Part shown: in pieces, positions 1 to 6,985 of the stretch
Position numbering within the stretch: the first letter of the stretch is position 1
Layout: each line of letters opens with the position of its first letter
Assembly: GCA_002431865.1 (NCBI GenBank)
Contig: DJEI01000002.1
Location: forward strand, 3,091 to 21,885
From: Lachnospiraceae bacterium UBA5902
Lineage (GTDB): Bacteria; Bacillota; Clostridia; Lachnospirales; Lachnospiraceae
Direction: 5' to 3'
DNA length: 18,795 bases
Position numbers and translations under genes: made by a program
Notes under the pieces: model-generated
Database searches by the model: none
Told to the model about the DNA's origin: nothing
The model's input: the letters and a program-made list of their open reading frames with translations, nothing else

Positions 1-458
1 TCCAAGATGGAAAGCTCAATCTCAGAAAATTCTCTTTTCTTCTCTAACGGTTCTCCAACTCCACCAAGCAGCCGGTCGATGATTGCGTATCCAAGATTGG
101 TCGCAATCTCGATAATGATATTGCCCGTTAACGGTGCCATATTGACAACGCCAAGCAATACCGGATTGGATAAGGCGTTGGAAAACTCTGAATATGTAAC
201 CGCCTCTGAGTTCATTACCTCAACCTGCACATTCTTCCGCAGGTACGCTGGCAGGTTGCTGCTCAATAATCTTCCATAATGTTCAAATATAATCTCTAAT
301 GTACGCAGATGCTCTTTTGAAAACTTGGCTGGCCTTGAAAAATCGTACTCCTTGACTTTTACACTTTTTGTCTCTGTAAAGTCGTCCGCATCAAGCTCTC
401 CAGTGGATAATTGCTTCAAGAGCGCATCTATTTCGTTTTGTGAGAGTACGTCAGCCAC
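1..458 (-). CDS. fliM: Flagellar motor switch protein FliM (N-terminal part, cut by window edge)
   Basis: FliM is part of the C-ring switch on the cytoplasmic face of the motor, where phosphorylated CheY binds to change rotation direction. About 152 codons are visible; the gene continues past position 1. The start is GTG at 458, chosen because a strong AGGAGGTGAG ribosome site lies just upstream (464-473) and the resulting N-terminus VADVLSQNEIDALL carries the EIDALL motif that binds CheY in this family. The middle domain begins with DFSRPAKFSKEHLRTLE and continues through NLGYAIIDRLLGG, both typical of FliM. It starts 27 nt after the fliL stop, so it is the last visible gene of the flbD-motA-motB-fliL-fliM unit. 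A start search restricted to ATG would miss it. Confidence 0.95.
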   Translation of the reverse strand, partial: MADVLSQNEIDALLKQLSTGELDADDFTETKSVKVKEYDFSRPAKFSKEHLRTLEIIFEHYGRLLSSNLPAYLRKNVQVEVMNSEAVTYSEFSNALSNPVLLGVVNMAPLTGNIIIEIATNLGYAIIDRLLGGVGEPLEKKREFSEIELSIL

Positions 459-485
459 GTTTTCTCACCTCCTGCTGGCAATAAT

Positions 486-1004
486 CTACTGTGCAACCCA
501 GTTGTAAAAGCTTACGGAATAAATACACTCGGTATTAAATGTTTCCTTGAGCTGCTTCAACAATTCCTCTTTGATCTTGTTCGTGGTTGTCTCTCCGTCA
601 ATCACTTCGGTATATGTATAGCTTCCAATGATGTTTCTCGCCATATCATAGATCATCGCGGTCGATGCTTCAATGTTGGCAGACACCTTGGAGTAATCAC
701 TGGCTGTCTTGTCCATGTTGATCGTCAGACCATACTGTACGACATGCAGATCTCCGGATCCATCATTTTTCAGATTGATCGGATTCCCCTGTTCTAACTC
801 ATAATGTGCCAGATTACTGACATCAAATGTACTGTCATCCTTTGTCTGCGATGCAATTTCGATATCAAGAACTTCTGCAATATCGGTAATAAGTTTGTTT
901 GTCTTCGATGTAGAAGGCATAAACACAAACACAAGCAAAATATTAAACACAAGGTTTATAATACTGATTGCTAATATAACAACGGTTATAAGATTCTTCT
1001 TCAT
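486..1004 (-). CDS. fliL: Flagellar basal body-associated protein FliL
   Basis: FliL is a single-pass inner-membrane protein that surrounds the stator and supports motor torque under load. The 172-residue product has a short cytoplasmic start (MKKNL), one membrane segment at about residues 6-29, and an extracytoplasmic domain with no obvious motif beyond the family pattern. The C-terminus contains LKETFNTECIYSVSFYNW, consistent with FliL proteins ending in a conserved strand. The ribosome site AAGGAG lies about 8 nt before the ATG. It sits 12 nt after motB and 27 nt before fliM, which is the position where fliL is expected. FliL sequences diverge strongly, so the call rests on topology, size and context together. 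Confidence 0.85.
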   Translation of the reverse strand: MKKNLITVVILAISIINLVFNILLVFVFMPSTSKTNKLITDIAEVLDIEIASQTKDDSTFDVSNLAHYELEQGNPINLKNDGSGDLHVVQYGLTINMDKTASDYSKVSANIEASTAMIYDMARNIIGSYTYTEVIDGETTTNKIKEELLKQLKETFNTECIYSVSFYNWVAQ

Positions 1005-1016
1005 GTTTCTGGCTCC

Positions 1017-1865
1017 TTAATTATTTGAATTCTGCTTGTTGTAAATCTTGATCGCAACTCTCCGGTTCTTTGCTCTTCCCTCTTCCGTCTCGTTCGACGC
1101 AACCGGACGGCTGTCTCCATAGCCGGCAATCTTGATGTTACTGTCTATGAAATGCTCCTGCGATACGATGTATTCATATACACTGCGTGCACGTTCTGCG
1201 GAAAGTGAACGATTATCTTTATACTTTGAATTCGAGATCGGGATATTATCGGTATGTCCTTCAATCTCAATCACGTTGTATTTATACTTGGCAAGAATCT
1301 GTGCAATCTTCTGTAAAAACAGTTTTGTATTATCCTTGATCTCCGCATCGCCGGAATCAAACAGGATGGAGCCATTCAGATCCAGCTCCACATACTGATC
1401 ATTAAAATCAAGGATGATCTGGTCATCAATCGCATAGGTCTCTGCCATCTGCATGACTTCCTCATACATTTCTTCTGACTGTTGTTCGCCCCGGCGTTCT
1501 ACCTCCGCCTGAAGGTCATTGTCAGACAAATGTTCCGCATCCGTCGGGGATGCACTGCTGGACTTGTCACCTGTGTTTCCGTCAATGTTTTTGCCCGCTT
1601 CCGACAACACACTATCAGTATCTGCAAGCTGTGTCATACCTCCGGATAACATCTCTCCTGTCAAAAGCGATACACTTCCTTCGCTGATTACGCTGAATGA
1701 CAGATTGTCAAAAGATGCTGCAATCTTCTGAATCTTTCCCTCATCCATTGTTGAACTCGCGAAAAGCAATACAAAGAAGCAAAGCAACAGGTTCATCAGG
1801 TCACTGAACGTGGACATCCACGCTGGTGAACCTTCGTCTGGCGGCTGTTGTTTTCTTTTTGCCAT
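1017..1865 (-). CDS. motB: Flagellar stator protein MotB
   Basis: MotB pairs with MotA to form the proton channel that drives rotation and anchors the stator to peptidoglycan. The 282-residue protein begins with a basic cytoplasmic tail and the conserved plug/channel region PAWMSTFSDLMNLLLCFFV. Asp22 matches the proton-carrying aspartate of MotB. The one membrane helix covers about residues 19-38. A low-complexity S/D/E-rich linker (about residues 80-130) leads to a C-terminal OmpA-like peptidoglycan-binding domain with IEIEGHTDNIP and NRSLSAERARSVYEYI. The start codon overlaps the last base of the motA stop (TAATG), so translation is probably coupled. The channel sequence alone does not settle whether protons or sodium are used. 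Confidence 0.96.
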   Translation of the reverse strand: MAKRKQQPPDEGSPAWMSTFSDLMNLLLCFFVLLFASSTMDEGKIQKIAASFDNLSFSVISEGSVSLLTGEMLSGGMTQLADTDSVLSEAGKNIDGNTGDKSSSASPTDAEHLSDNDLQAEVERRGEQQSEEMYEEVMQMAETYAIDDQIILDFNDQYVELDLNGSILFDSGDAEIKDNTKLFLQKIAQILAKYKYNVIEIEGHTDNIPISNSKYKDNRSLSAERARSVYEYIVSQEHFIDSNIKIAGYGDSRPVASNETEEGRAKNRRVAIKIYNKQNSNN

Positions 1866-2656
1866 TAACGACCACCGCCTTCTTCTGCGAACTCCTGACG
1901 TTCCTTCGGTGCAAGGAATGATTTTAACTTTTCTTCTATGACACGCGGATTCTCACCTGCCTGTATTGACAGGATTCCCTCGATCATGACCTCTTTTAAT
2001 TTGATTTCTGTCTCATTCTGTAAAGACAGCTTTGCAACAATCGGCGCACACAGCCAGTTGGCTATGATGGATCCATACAACGTTGTAACAAGCGCAATAG
2101 ACATGTTCGGTCCGATAGAGTCCGGATCAGCCAGATCTTTCAGCATGTTGATCAGTCCAAGCAATGTACCGATCATACCCCAGGCAGGGCCCGCGGTTGC
2201 AACGTTTTTCCAAAATGATATATTGCTCTGATGACGGGAATCGACATTGACAAGCTCGGCTTCCAGAATACTTCGTACCAGTTCCGGATCCGTTCCATCG
2301 ACGATCAGCATGATTCCCTTTTTCATAAATTCATCATCGAGATTGTTCGCTGATTCCTCCAATGCAAGCAGCCCCTCCCGTCTTGCAAGGTTGGAAAGTT
2401 CTATAATAGATTTAATCGTGCCTGCTTCGTCAGACTTTGGATTCTTGAAGATCAATCCGATTGATTTCAGTCCGGCCAGAAATCCCTTTAAAGAATTTCC
2501 GGCAAACTGTGTACCAAGCACACCACCAAATACGATATACACAGATGGTAAATCCACAAAGTTATCTATGATTACACTGAAATCATGTCCACTTACCATA
2601 CCGTAAATCATGAGTCCGAATGCAATCACCAGTCCTATAATTGACGTAAAATCCAT
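1865..2656 (-). CDS. motA: Flagellar stator protein MotA
   Basis: MotA is the force-generating stator subunit; its cytoplasmic loop pushes on FliG. The 263-residue protein shows paired N-terminal membrane helices (about residues 5-23 and 35-52), a large cytoplasmic loop, and two C-terminal helices. The conserved ATAGPAWGMIGTLLGLINML lies at about 153-172 and SIALVTTLYGSIIANWLCAP at about 186-205. The charged stretch LARREGLLALEESAN (about 90-104) corresponds to the region that contacts the rotor in characterised MotA proteins. It begins 11 nt after flbD and overlaps motB by one base. The length is normal for the family and nothing is missing. Confidence 0.96.
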   Translation of the reverse strand: MDFTSIIGLVIAFGLMIYGMVSGHDFSVIIDNFVDLPSVYIVFGGVLGTQFAGNSLKGFLAGLKSIGLIFKNPKSDEAGTIKSIIELSNLARREGLLALEESANNLDDEFMKKGIMLIVDGTDPELVRSILEAELVNVDSRHQSNISFWKNVATAGPAWGMIGTLLGLINMLKDLADPDSIGPNMSIALVTTLYGSIIANWLCAPIVAKLSLQNETEIKLKEVMIEGILSIQAGENPRVIEEKLKSFLAPKERQEFAEEGGGR

Positions 2657-2667
2657 GACCTTAACCC

Positions 2668-2886
2668 CTATACATTCTCTGCCTTGTTCCCACTATCCAT
2701 GAACAAAGCGAATATTTTTCTCTTATAGCCTATCACAAGTGAGGTTACTTCCTCGGCAGACTCACTCACGACGAATTTTTTGCCATTTGTCAGCGTAATC
2801 ACAGTATCCGGTGTCTCCTCCACTGTCTCTATCAGTTCGGCATTGATCGTCATCTTTTTCCCTTTTAATCTGGTTACTTCAATCAT
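2668..2886 (-). CDS. flbD: FlbD/SwrD family flagellar protein
   Basis: This 72-residue protein belongs to the small FlbD family (SwrD in Bacillus subtilis), which is linked to motor power and swarming; its exact mechanism is not settled. The pattern MIEVTRLKGKKMTINAELIE, followed by VEETPDTVITLTNGKKFVV, is characteristic of the family. The C-terminal third (VIGYKRKIFALFMDSGNK) is basic and amphipathic. It is the first gene after the flgE terminator and lies directly before motA, the usual Clostridia arrangement. The ATG has a modest CAGGGAG ribosome site about 11 nt upstream. A sigma-A-type promoter sits about 50 bp ahead, so it probably leads its own transcript. Confidence 0.9.
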   Translation of the reverse strand: MIEVTRLKGKKMTINAELIETVEETPDTVITLTNGKKFVVSESAEEVTSLVIGYKRKIFALFMDSGNKAENV

Positions 2887-2938
2887 ATCTCTGTACTCCC
2901 TGAAAGATTACACATTTTCCGACATTACAATTAGGCTA

Positions 2939-2967
2939 ATTATAGCACAGTTCGATTTTTATGTCTA
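2939..2967 (-). promoter_or_regulatory. Sigma-A-type promoter for flbD-motA-motB-fliL-fliM
   Basis: On the minus strand, TAGACA (2962-2967; five of six matches to TTGACA) is followed after exactly 17 nt by TATAAT (2939-2944; six of six), with TG just before the -10 (TGCTATAAT). Initiation is predicted near 2932, giving a leader of about 46 nt to flbD. The promoter begins immediately after the T-run of the flgE terminator. No sigma-D type motif was seen here. Activity is inferred from sequence only. Confidence 0.75.
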
Positions 2968-2968
2968 C

Positions 2969-3025
2969 AAAATAAGGCAGGCATTTTCCACTTTTTCACA
3001 TCGTCAAAAGTAGAAAATACCTGCC
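2969..3025 (-). terminator. Intrinsic terminator after flgE
   Basis: Read on the minus strand, the left arm (3025-3006) and right arm (2995-2976) form a 20-bp stem closed by a 10-nt loop, followed by TTATTTT (2975-2969). The stem is fully paired in the minus-strand RNA only if two G-U wobbles are counted. On the plus strand the same two positions become C-A mismatches, so the structure is built for the flgE transcript. It begins about 15 nt after the flgE stop. Confidence 0.9.
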
Positions 3026-3039
3026 ATTTTATTTATCTG

Positions 3040-4446
3040 TTATCGCTTCAGATTTACAAGTTCTTCCAACATGGAATCAGAAGTTGTAATGATTCTTGAG
3101 TTTGCCTGGAATCCTCTCTGCGTTGTGATCATTTCTGTAAATTCCGCTGAAAGATCAACATTGGACATTTCCAGAACACCCTGAGAAATTTTACCGCCAT
3201 CTTCATCTACAGATGTTCCGATACCATCGAAGTAACCAGAGTTCTGTGTGGTTGTGTACACACTGTTACCAAGTGCTTCAAGCGCCATCGGGTTCTCAAA
3301 GGTTGCAACGGAAATCTGTCCAAGCAGCTTTGTCTCACCATTTGTGTAAACGCCATACAGTTTACCTGTCTCGTCGATACTGACATCCTTTAATTTACCC
3401 ATGGAACGTCCACCACCGGTCGTATCTGCAGCGCCACGCACAGCCTTTACTGTAGACTTACCATTTGACTCAAATCTTGTCAGATATGAAAAATCAACAT
3501 TGATTCCGTCAACTTTCTCTCCATTGATCACAGACTGGAATACATCGCCCTTTTCATTTGGATTGTTTGGCTTGATCTCAAGTTTTGCATTCTTCTGTCC
3601 TGCCGCACCGACATACTCAAAATTTCCGGTATCCGGATCAAATTTGACCTGAATGGAATTTGCACCACCGATTGTTGCAGTATAACCGCCTTCCACTGCA
3701 TTTGTGGTTGGATCATCCGTTCCAGTGATCTCAATATTATTTGAATCCTTGATTGACACGATTTCCAGATTATATAGGGACTTGTCCGCCTGATTCTCAT
3801 CCTGTGTCAGCTTAAATTTCACAGTATAATTATATCCAAGTGCATCGTAAATGGATACAGAAATCGCACGTCCATCCACAGATGTAAGCTCTGGATCTGT
3901 CATATCAATATTTCCGGTAAAATGCGCGTCTGTTGTCATCTGTGGAGATGATACCTTATTTTCCTCTGACTCGGGATACAACGCAGATACCGTATCCTTC
4001 TTGATCTGGTTTGGATTGTCTGGATCAACCTGCCAACCCATAACCTGATAGCCACTTCCATTTACAAGACATCCACTACCATCGACACCAAAGGAACCAA
4101 CCTTTGTAAAGTAATTTGTTCCGCCACGGCTGACTACAAAAAATGCAGAACCGGATAGCATCATGTCGTATGTATTATTTGTTGTCTGGGCACTGCCATT
4201 CTGTGTAATTGATGTCTGAATGGATGATGTCTTGGCACCAAGACCGATCTGGGATGCATTTGTACCACCTGTGGTAGCTGTCGCGCCCGTTGCATTGGCA
4301 CTTGTCTGATATAAAACATCGCTGAATAACACCGATGAAGATTTAAATCCTGTTGTATTGACGTTTGCGATATTGTTACCAATAACGTCCATTTTTGTCT
4401 GATGTGTCTTAAGTCCGGCAACACCAGAATAAAGTGATCTCATCAT
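3040..4446 (-). CDS. flgE: Flagellar hook protein FlgE
   Basis: FlgE polymerises into the hook, the flexible joint between rod and filament. The 468-residue product has the rod/hook N-terminal signature (MRSLYSGVAGLKTHQTKMD, then VIGNNIANVNTTGFKSS) and the matching C-terminal helix (EFTEMITTQRGFQANSRIIT). These pair as the coiled-coil D0 domain. The middle (about residues 150-380) is the variable hook domain, including SIYDALGYNYTVKF. The gene starts with ATG ATG; GGAGG lies 9 nt before the first codon, so either could be used, a difference of one residue. There is one cysteine, Cys126, in the conserved turn DGSGCLVNGSGY. It follows two hairpins in the 83-bp gap upstream and ends in a strong terminator. 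FlgG-like rod proteins share the ends, but the length and central domain favour FlgE. Confidence 0.95.
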   Translation of the reverse strand: MMRSLYSGVAGLKTHQTKMDVIGNNIANVNTTGFKSSSVLFSDVLYQTSANATGATATTGGTNASQIGLGAKTSSIQTSITQNGSAQTTNNTYDMMLSGSAFFVVSRGGTNYFTKVGSFGVDGSGCLVNGSGYQVMGWQVDPDNPNQIKKDTVSALYPESEENKVSSPQMTTDAHFTGNIDMTDPELTSVDGRAISVSIYDALGYNYTVKFKLTQDENQADKSLYNLEIVSIKDSNNIEITGTDDPTTNAVEGGYTATIGGANSIQVKFDPDTGNFEYVGAAGQKNAKLEIKPNNPNEKGDVFQSVINGEKVDGINVDFSYLTRFESNGKSTVKAVRGAADTTGGGRSMGKLKDVSIDETGKLYGVYTNGETKLLGQISVATFENPMALEALGNSVYTTTQNSGYFDGIGTSVDEDGGKISQGVLEMSNVDLSAEFTEMITTQRGFQANSRIITTSDSMLEELVNLKR

Positions 4447-4474
4447 AATTTTTGACCTCCATAATCTTGTTTTA

Positions 4475-4500
4475 GGTTTTCCTCTGTCATTCGGAAAACC
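4475..4500 (-). promoter_or_regulatory. Hairpin in the leader just before flgE
   Basis: GGTTTTCC (minus 4500-4493) and GGAAAACC (4482-4475) form a perfect 8-bp stem with a 10-nt loop, ending about 14 nt before the flgE ribosome site. No T-run follows, so it is not a normal terminator. It may affect mRNA stability or processing; the role is inferred only. Confidence 0.45.
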
Positions 4501-4527
4501 AAAAGCCCCCTTATCGGTCCGGCTTTT
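4501..4527 (-). terminator. Weak terminator-like hairpin between the TIGR02530-type gene and flgE
   Basis: AAAAGCC (minus 4527-4521) pairs with GGCTTTT (4507-4501) across a 13-nt loop, and the transcript continues with GGTTTTCC. The T-run is interrupted, so termination on the minus strand would be partial at best. On the plus strand the same stem is followed by a cleaner T-run, but no plus-strand gene ends there. It begins 2 nt after the stop codon of the upstream gene. Confidence 0.4.
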
Positions 4528-4529
4528 TC

Positions 4530-4919
4530 TTATACAATGACGGCTCCGTCAATATTAGTAAACACCTGTCCGCTTTCTCCCTGCTCCATCGCAGTGACTA
4601 CGGTATTGTTTTTAACATTTACGATAAATGCAAGATTATCCATCATCACGAGTGATTCCTGAATCTGCTTTGTCCGTGCCTGTCCAACTCCCTGATTCAG
4701 ACGTTCAAGCTGATCCTCGGACAATTCAATATTCCGGTTTTCCAGCCGCCCCATTGCGTGCTTGGAAAATTTCACTTCCTGTTCGACTTTCGCATTTAGT
4801 ACATCCTGAAAGCTGACAGCTTCTTTGTTTGGTTCTGTCGTTTTTTCCGGCTTCACATTCTGAAAATACAGATTTGCAGCCTGTCCCATGGAAAGAAAAT
4901 CGACATCGAAAGATCGCAT
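4530..4919 (-). CDS. Small flagellar-operon protein (TIGR02530-type)
   Basis: The 129-residue product resembles the small flagellar-operon family described by TIGR02530, usually encoded between flgD and flgE; its function is not established. Recognisable parts are VKFSKHAMGRLENRNIELSEDQ and LAFIVNVKNNTVVTAME, which recur in this family. The start at 4919 (MRSFDVDFLS) is preferred because AGGAGG lies 8 nt upstream. An in-frame ATG eight codons earlier would overlap that site, and another two codons earlier lies only 2 nt from it. There is no signal peptide or membrane segment. Its place beside the hook cap and hook genes suggests a role in hook assembly, but this is inferred from context. Confidence 0.82.
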   Translation of the reverse strand: MRSFDVDFLSMGQAANLYFQNVKPEKTTEPNKEAVSFQDVLNAKVEQEVKFSKHAMGRLENRNIELSEDQLERLNQGVGQARTKQIQESLVMMDNLAFIVNVKNNTVVTAMEQGESGQVFTNIDGAVIV

Positions 4920-4957
4920 ATGCATTCCCTCCTTGTTCTGCATGAGACTGTCATTTT

Positions 4958-5518
4958 TTAAGCTTCTTCTTCCTTGTCTGAGGTGTCTGTTTTGTCTGAA
5001 TTATCACCGGCATTGTCTGTACCGTTCGTGCTGTCGCCTGTATTATTATCCTTGTTAATCGTTCCATCGCTGTTTGCATGCTGCAGCAGATACAGATAAT
5101 AATCATAGTCAATCACGGAATCCAGATCCTCCGCCGGATAATACGTGTTATTAACTGATAAATACACATCGCCATCCTTCACTGTCGCGTACTCAACCAG
5201 TCCACTGATCATCGCTTGTTTACCAGAAGCATCGGTCGTATTCATGATTACATATTTGCCAACCAGATTCAGGTTGTTTCCTTTTTCCAGTGTGTCGCTG
5301 ATGTTGAGCTGTGCCTCCAGTGCGGAATACTGTGCAAGCTGTGACATATACTCTGTGTTATCACTTGGATTTAACGGATCCTGATACTGCATCTGTGTTA
5401 CAAGCAGATTCAAAAACGCTTCCTTGTCCAGATCGCTTCCCGATGTCTTTCCCTTGGATGTTGCGGAATAACTGCTTGAACTGTTCGCGATACTGCTAAT
5501 TGCTGAATCAACTGCCAT
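4958..5518 (-). CDS. flgD: Flagellar hook assembly protein FlgD (hook cap)
   Basis: FlgD caps the growing hook and promotes FlgE incorporation. The conserved N-terminal part DKEAFLNLLVTQMQYQDPLN with PSDNTEYMSQLAQYSALEAQ spans residues 31-70. LVGKYVIMNTTDASGKQAMISG follows, a short Tudor-like core. At 186 residues this is a compact FlgD, as is usual in Firmicutes. The larger Ig-like insertion of the proteobacterial protein is not evident. The last 35 or so residues are an acidic N/T/D-rich tail ending DKEEEA, which looks disordered. The start has AAAGGAGG 7 nt upstream. It lies between fliK and the TIGR02530-type gene. Confidence 0.93.
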   Translation of the reverse strand: MAVDSAISSIANSSSSYSATSKGKTSGSDLDKEAFLNLLVTQMQYQDPLNPSDNTEYMSQLAQYSALEAQLNISDTLEKGNNLNLVGKYVIMNTTDASGKQAMISGLVEYATVKDGDVYLSVNNTYYPAEDLDSVIDYDYYLYLLQHANSDGTINKDNNTGDSTNGTDNAGDNSDKTDTSDKEEEA

Positions 5519-5543
5519 GTTCTGCCTCCTTTCTTAGATCTTG

Positions 5544-6944
5544 TTATGCCATATAATTTACCTGATTCCCCTGGGCTTTCATCATCTCTGTCTCCAAAGA
5601 CGCATCCTCATTTATATTATCGTCAGAATTACCTGTGAAGTTAACCGCACCTGTCGAATTTCCTGACTTTTGCTCTTTTTGTTCCATCTGTGCTTCCGCA
5701 CCGCTTTCTTCCGCGAAATAATCCGGTGTTCCAACCATTACCTCAATGGCATCTACTTTGAGATCCTGATTTTCAAAAGCTTCCTTCAGAACTGCCAGCC
5801 CTGACTCCACGGCTGTCTTTGCTGCCTCTGTTTCTGCAATGATCCGTGCCTGCATCACACCATTTTTCGTGGATACATGAATCTGTACCTTTCCCAGCTG
5901 TTCCGGATTCAGCTGTAAGGTCATCGATGTGACATCCTTCGATAAGTTCACTCTGATCTCATCCACTATCTGACGGACAATATCCGTCTGTGTTACTGAC
6001 GTATCAAACGGTGTTGCTGCAATCTCTTCACCTGTCACCTGCGCCATCACCTGATTCAGATTGGAAATCACACCCTCTGAATTCTGTTTCATCAGATCTG
6101 CAGACGCATCCGAATCTCCGGCATCCTCTGTCTGCACGATCACCTGTACCTCTGTGTCAACAGTCTGGTTTTCAACACTTTTACCATCTGTCCGGGTAAC
6201 ATTCTCCTCTGGTGTCGTCTGTACAACCGTCTCTGCTTTTGCTCCCACTGTCTGTGGCTTTTCTGCATCCACAACCGTCTCCTGTGGCTCTGTCTGTGCA
6301 GGTACCGGCTCCTCCGGAAGCAATTCATCCACCGGAAATTCTCCCGTAAGCGATGTGTCTTCGGATACCTGAAGTACTTCATCCAGAAGCTGCATCGCCT
6401 GCTGCATAAGATTATTCAGGGATTCGTCGATCAGCAGATCCACAGATGTTGCATCATTGATCTGCAGGATAAAATTCTTCATCACAGCCGGGTCAAGCAG
6501 ATCCTGCATTGTAAGTCCCGCTGTCTGCAAGAGCTTCTGCAAGGTCTCATCGTCCACATTCAGAAGCTTTTTCAGCTTATTCGAAAGTAATTCCGCTTTT
6601 AAATCGTTGCCCTCTGCTTCCTGTGGAGCTTCGTTTCGCTTTGCTTTTTCTGCACCGGTACGCGTTGTTTCTGTCTTTGCATCTGATCTTGTATACTTGT
6701 TCAGATCTGTCTGCTTTTTCTCTCCAGAAACCGTTGTGTCTGCCTGTTTTACCACATCTACATCATTTTTCGTCGTTGCAGAATTCACTGTCTGCGTGGT
6801 GGTATTCGGATTGGTTGCTGCCAGATTCATCAGATCTGCAAATGTTCCAGAGGCTTTGTCCTTCGACTTTGATTTGTCTGTGGTTCCACCCGTCTGGCTC
6901 ATATCGACTTTCCCGATTCCACCTGATTGAATTCCTACAATCAT
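5544..6944 (-). CDS. fliK: Flagellar hook-length control protein FliK
   Basis: FliK measures hook length and switches the export gate from hook to filament substrates. The 466-residue protein has a long T/Q/E-rich, low-complexity N-terminal and middle part that fits the ruler domain. The conserved C-terminal domain at about residues 323-405 includes MTLQLNPEQLGKVQIHVST and MQARIIAETEAAKTAVESGL. A further acidic, Q-rich tail of about 60 residues follows. The start (MIVGIQSGG) has AGGAGG 7 nt upstream. It lies between ylxF and flgD, its usual position in Firmicutes. The N-terminal region is not recognisable by sequence alone; the call rests on the C-terminal domain and location. Confidence 0.92.
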   Translation of the reverse strand: MIVGIQSGGIGKVDMSQTGGTTDKSKSKDKASGTFADLMNLAATNPNTTTQTVNSATTKNDVDVVKQADTTVSGEKKQTDLNKYTRSDAKTETTRTGAEKAKRNEAPQEAEGNDLKAELLSNKLKKLLNVDDETLQKLLQTAGLTMQDLLDPAVMKNFILQINDATSVDLLIDESLNNLMQQAMQLLDEVLQVSEDTSLTGEFPVDELLPEEPVPAQTEPQETVVDAEKPQTVGAKAETVVQTTPEENVTRTDGKSVENQTVDTEVQVIVQTEDAGDSDASADLMKQNSEGVISNLNQVMAQVTGEEIAATPFDTSVTQTDIVRQIVDEIRVNLSKDVTSMTLQLNPEQLGKVQIHVSTKNGVMQARIIAETEAAKTAVESGLAVLKEAFENQDLKVDAIEVMVGTPDYFAEESGAEAQMEQKEQKSGNSTGAVNFTGNSDDNINEDASLETEMMKAQGNQVNYMA

Positions 6945-6985
6945 TTGCGTTCCTCCTTTTTCTTATTTGGAGTTATACAATGGCT

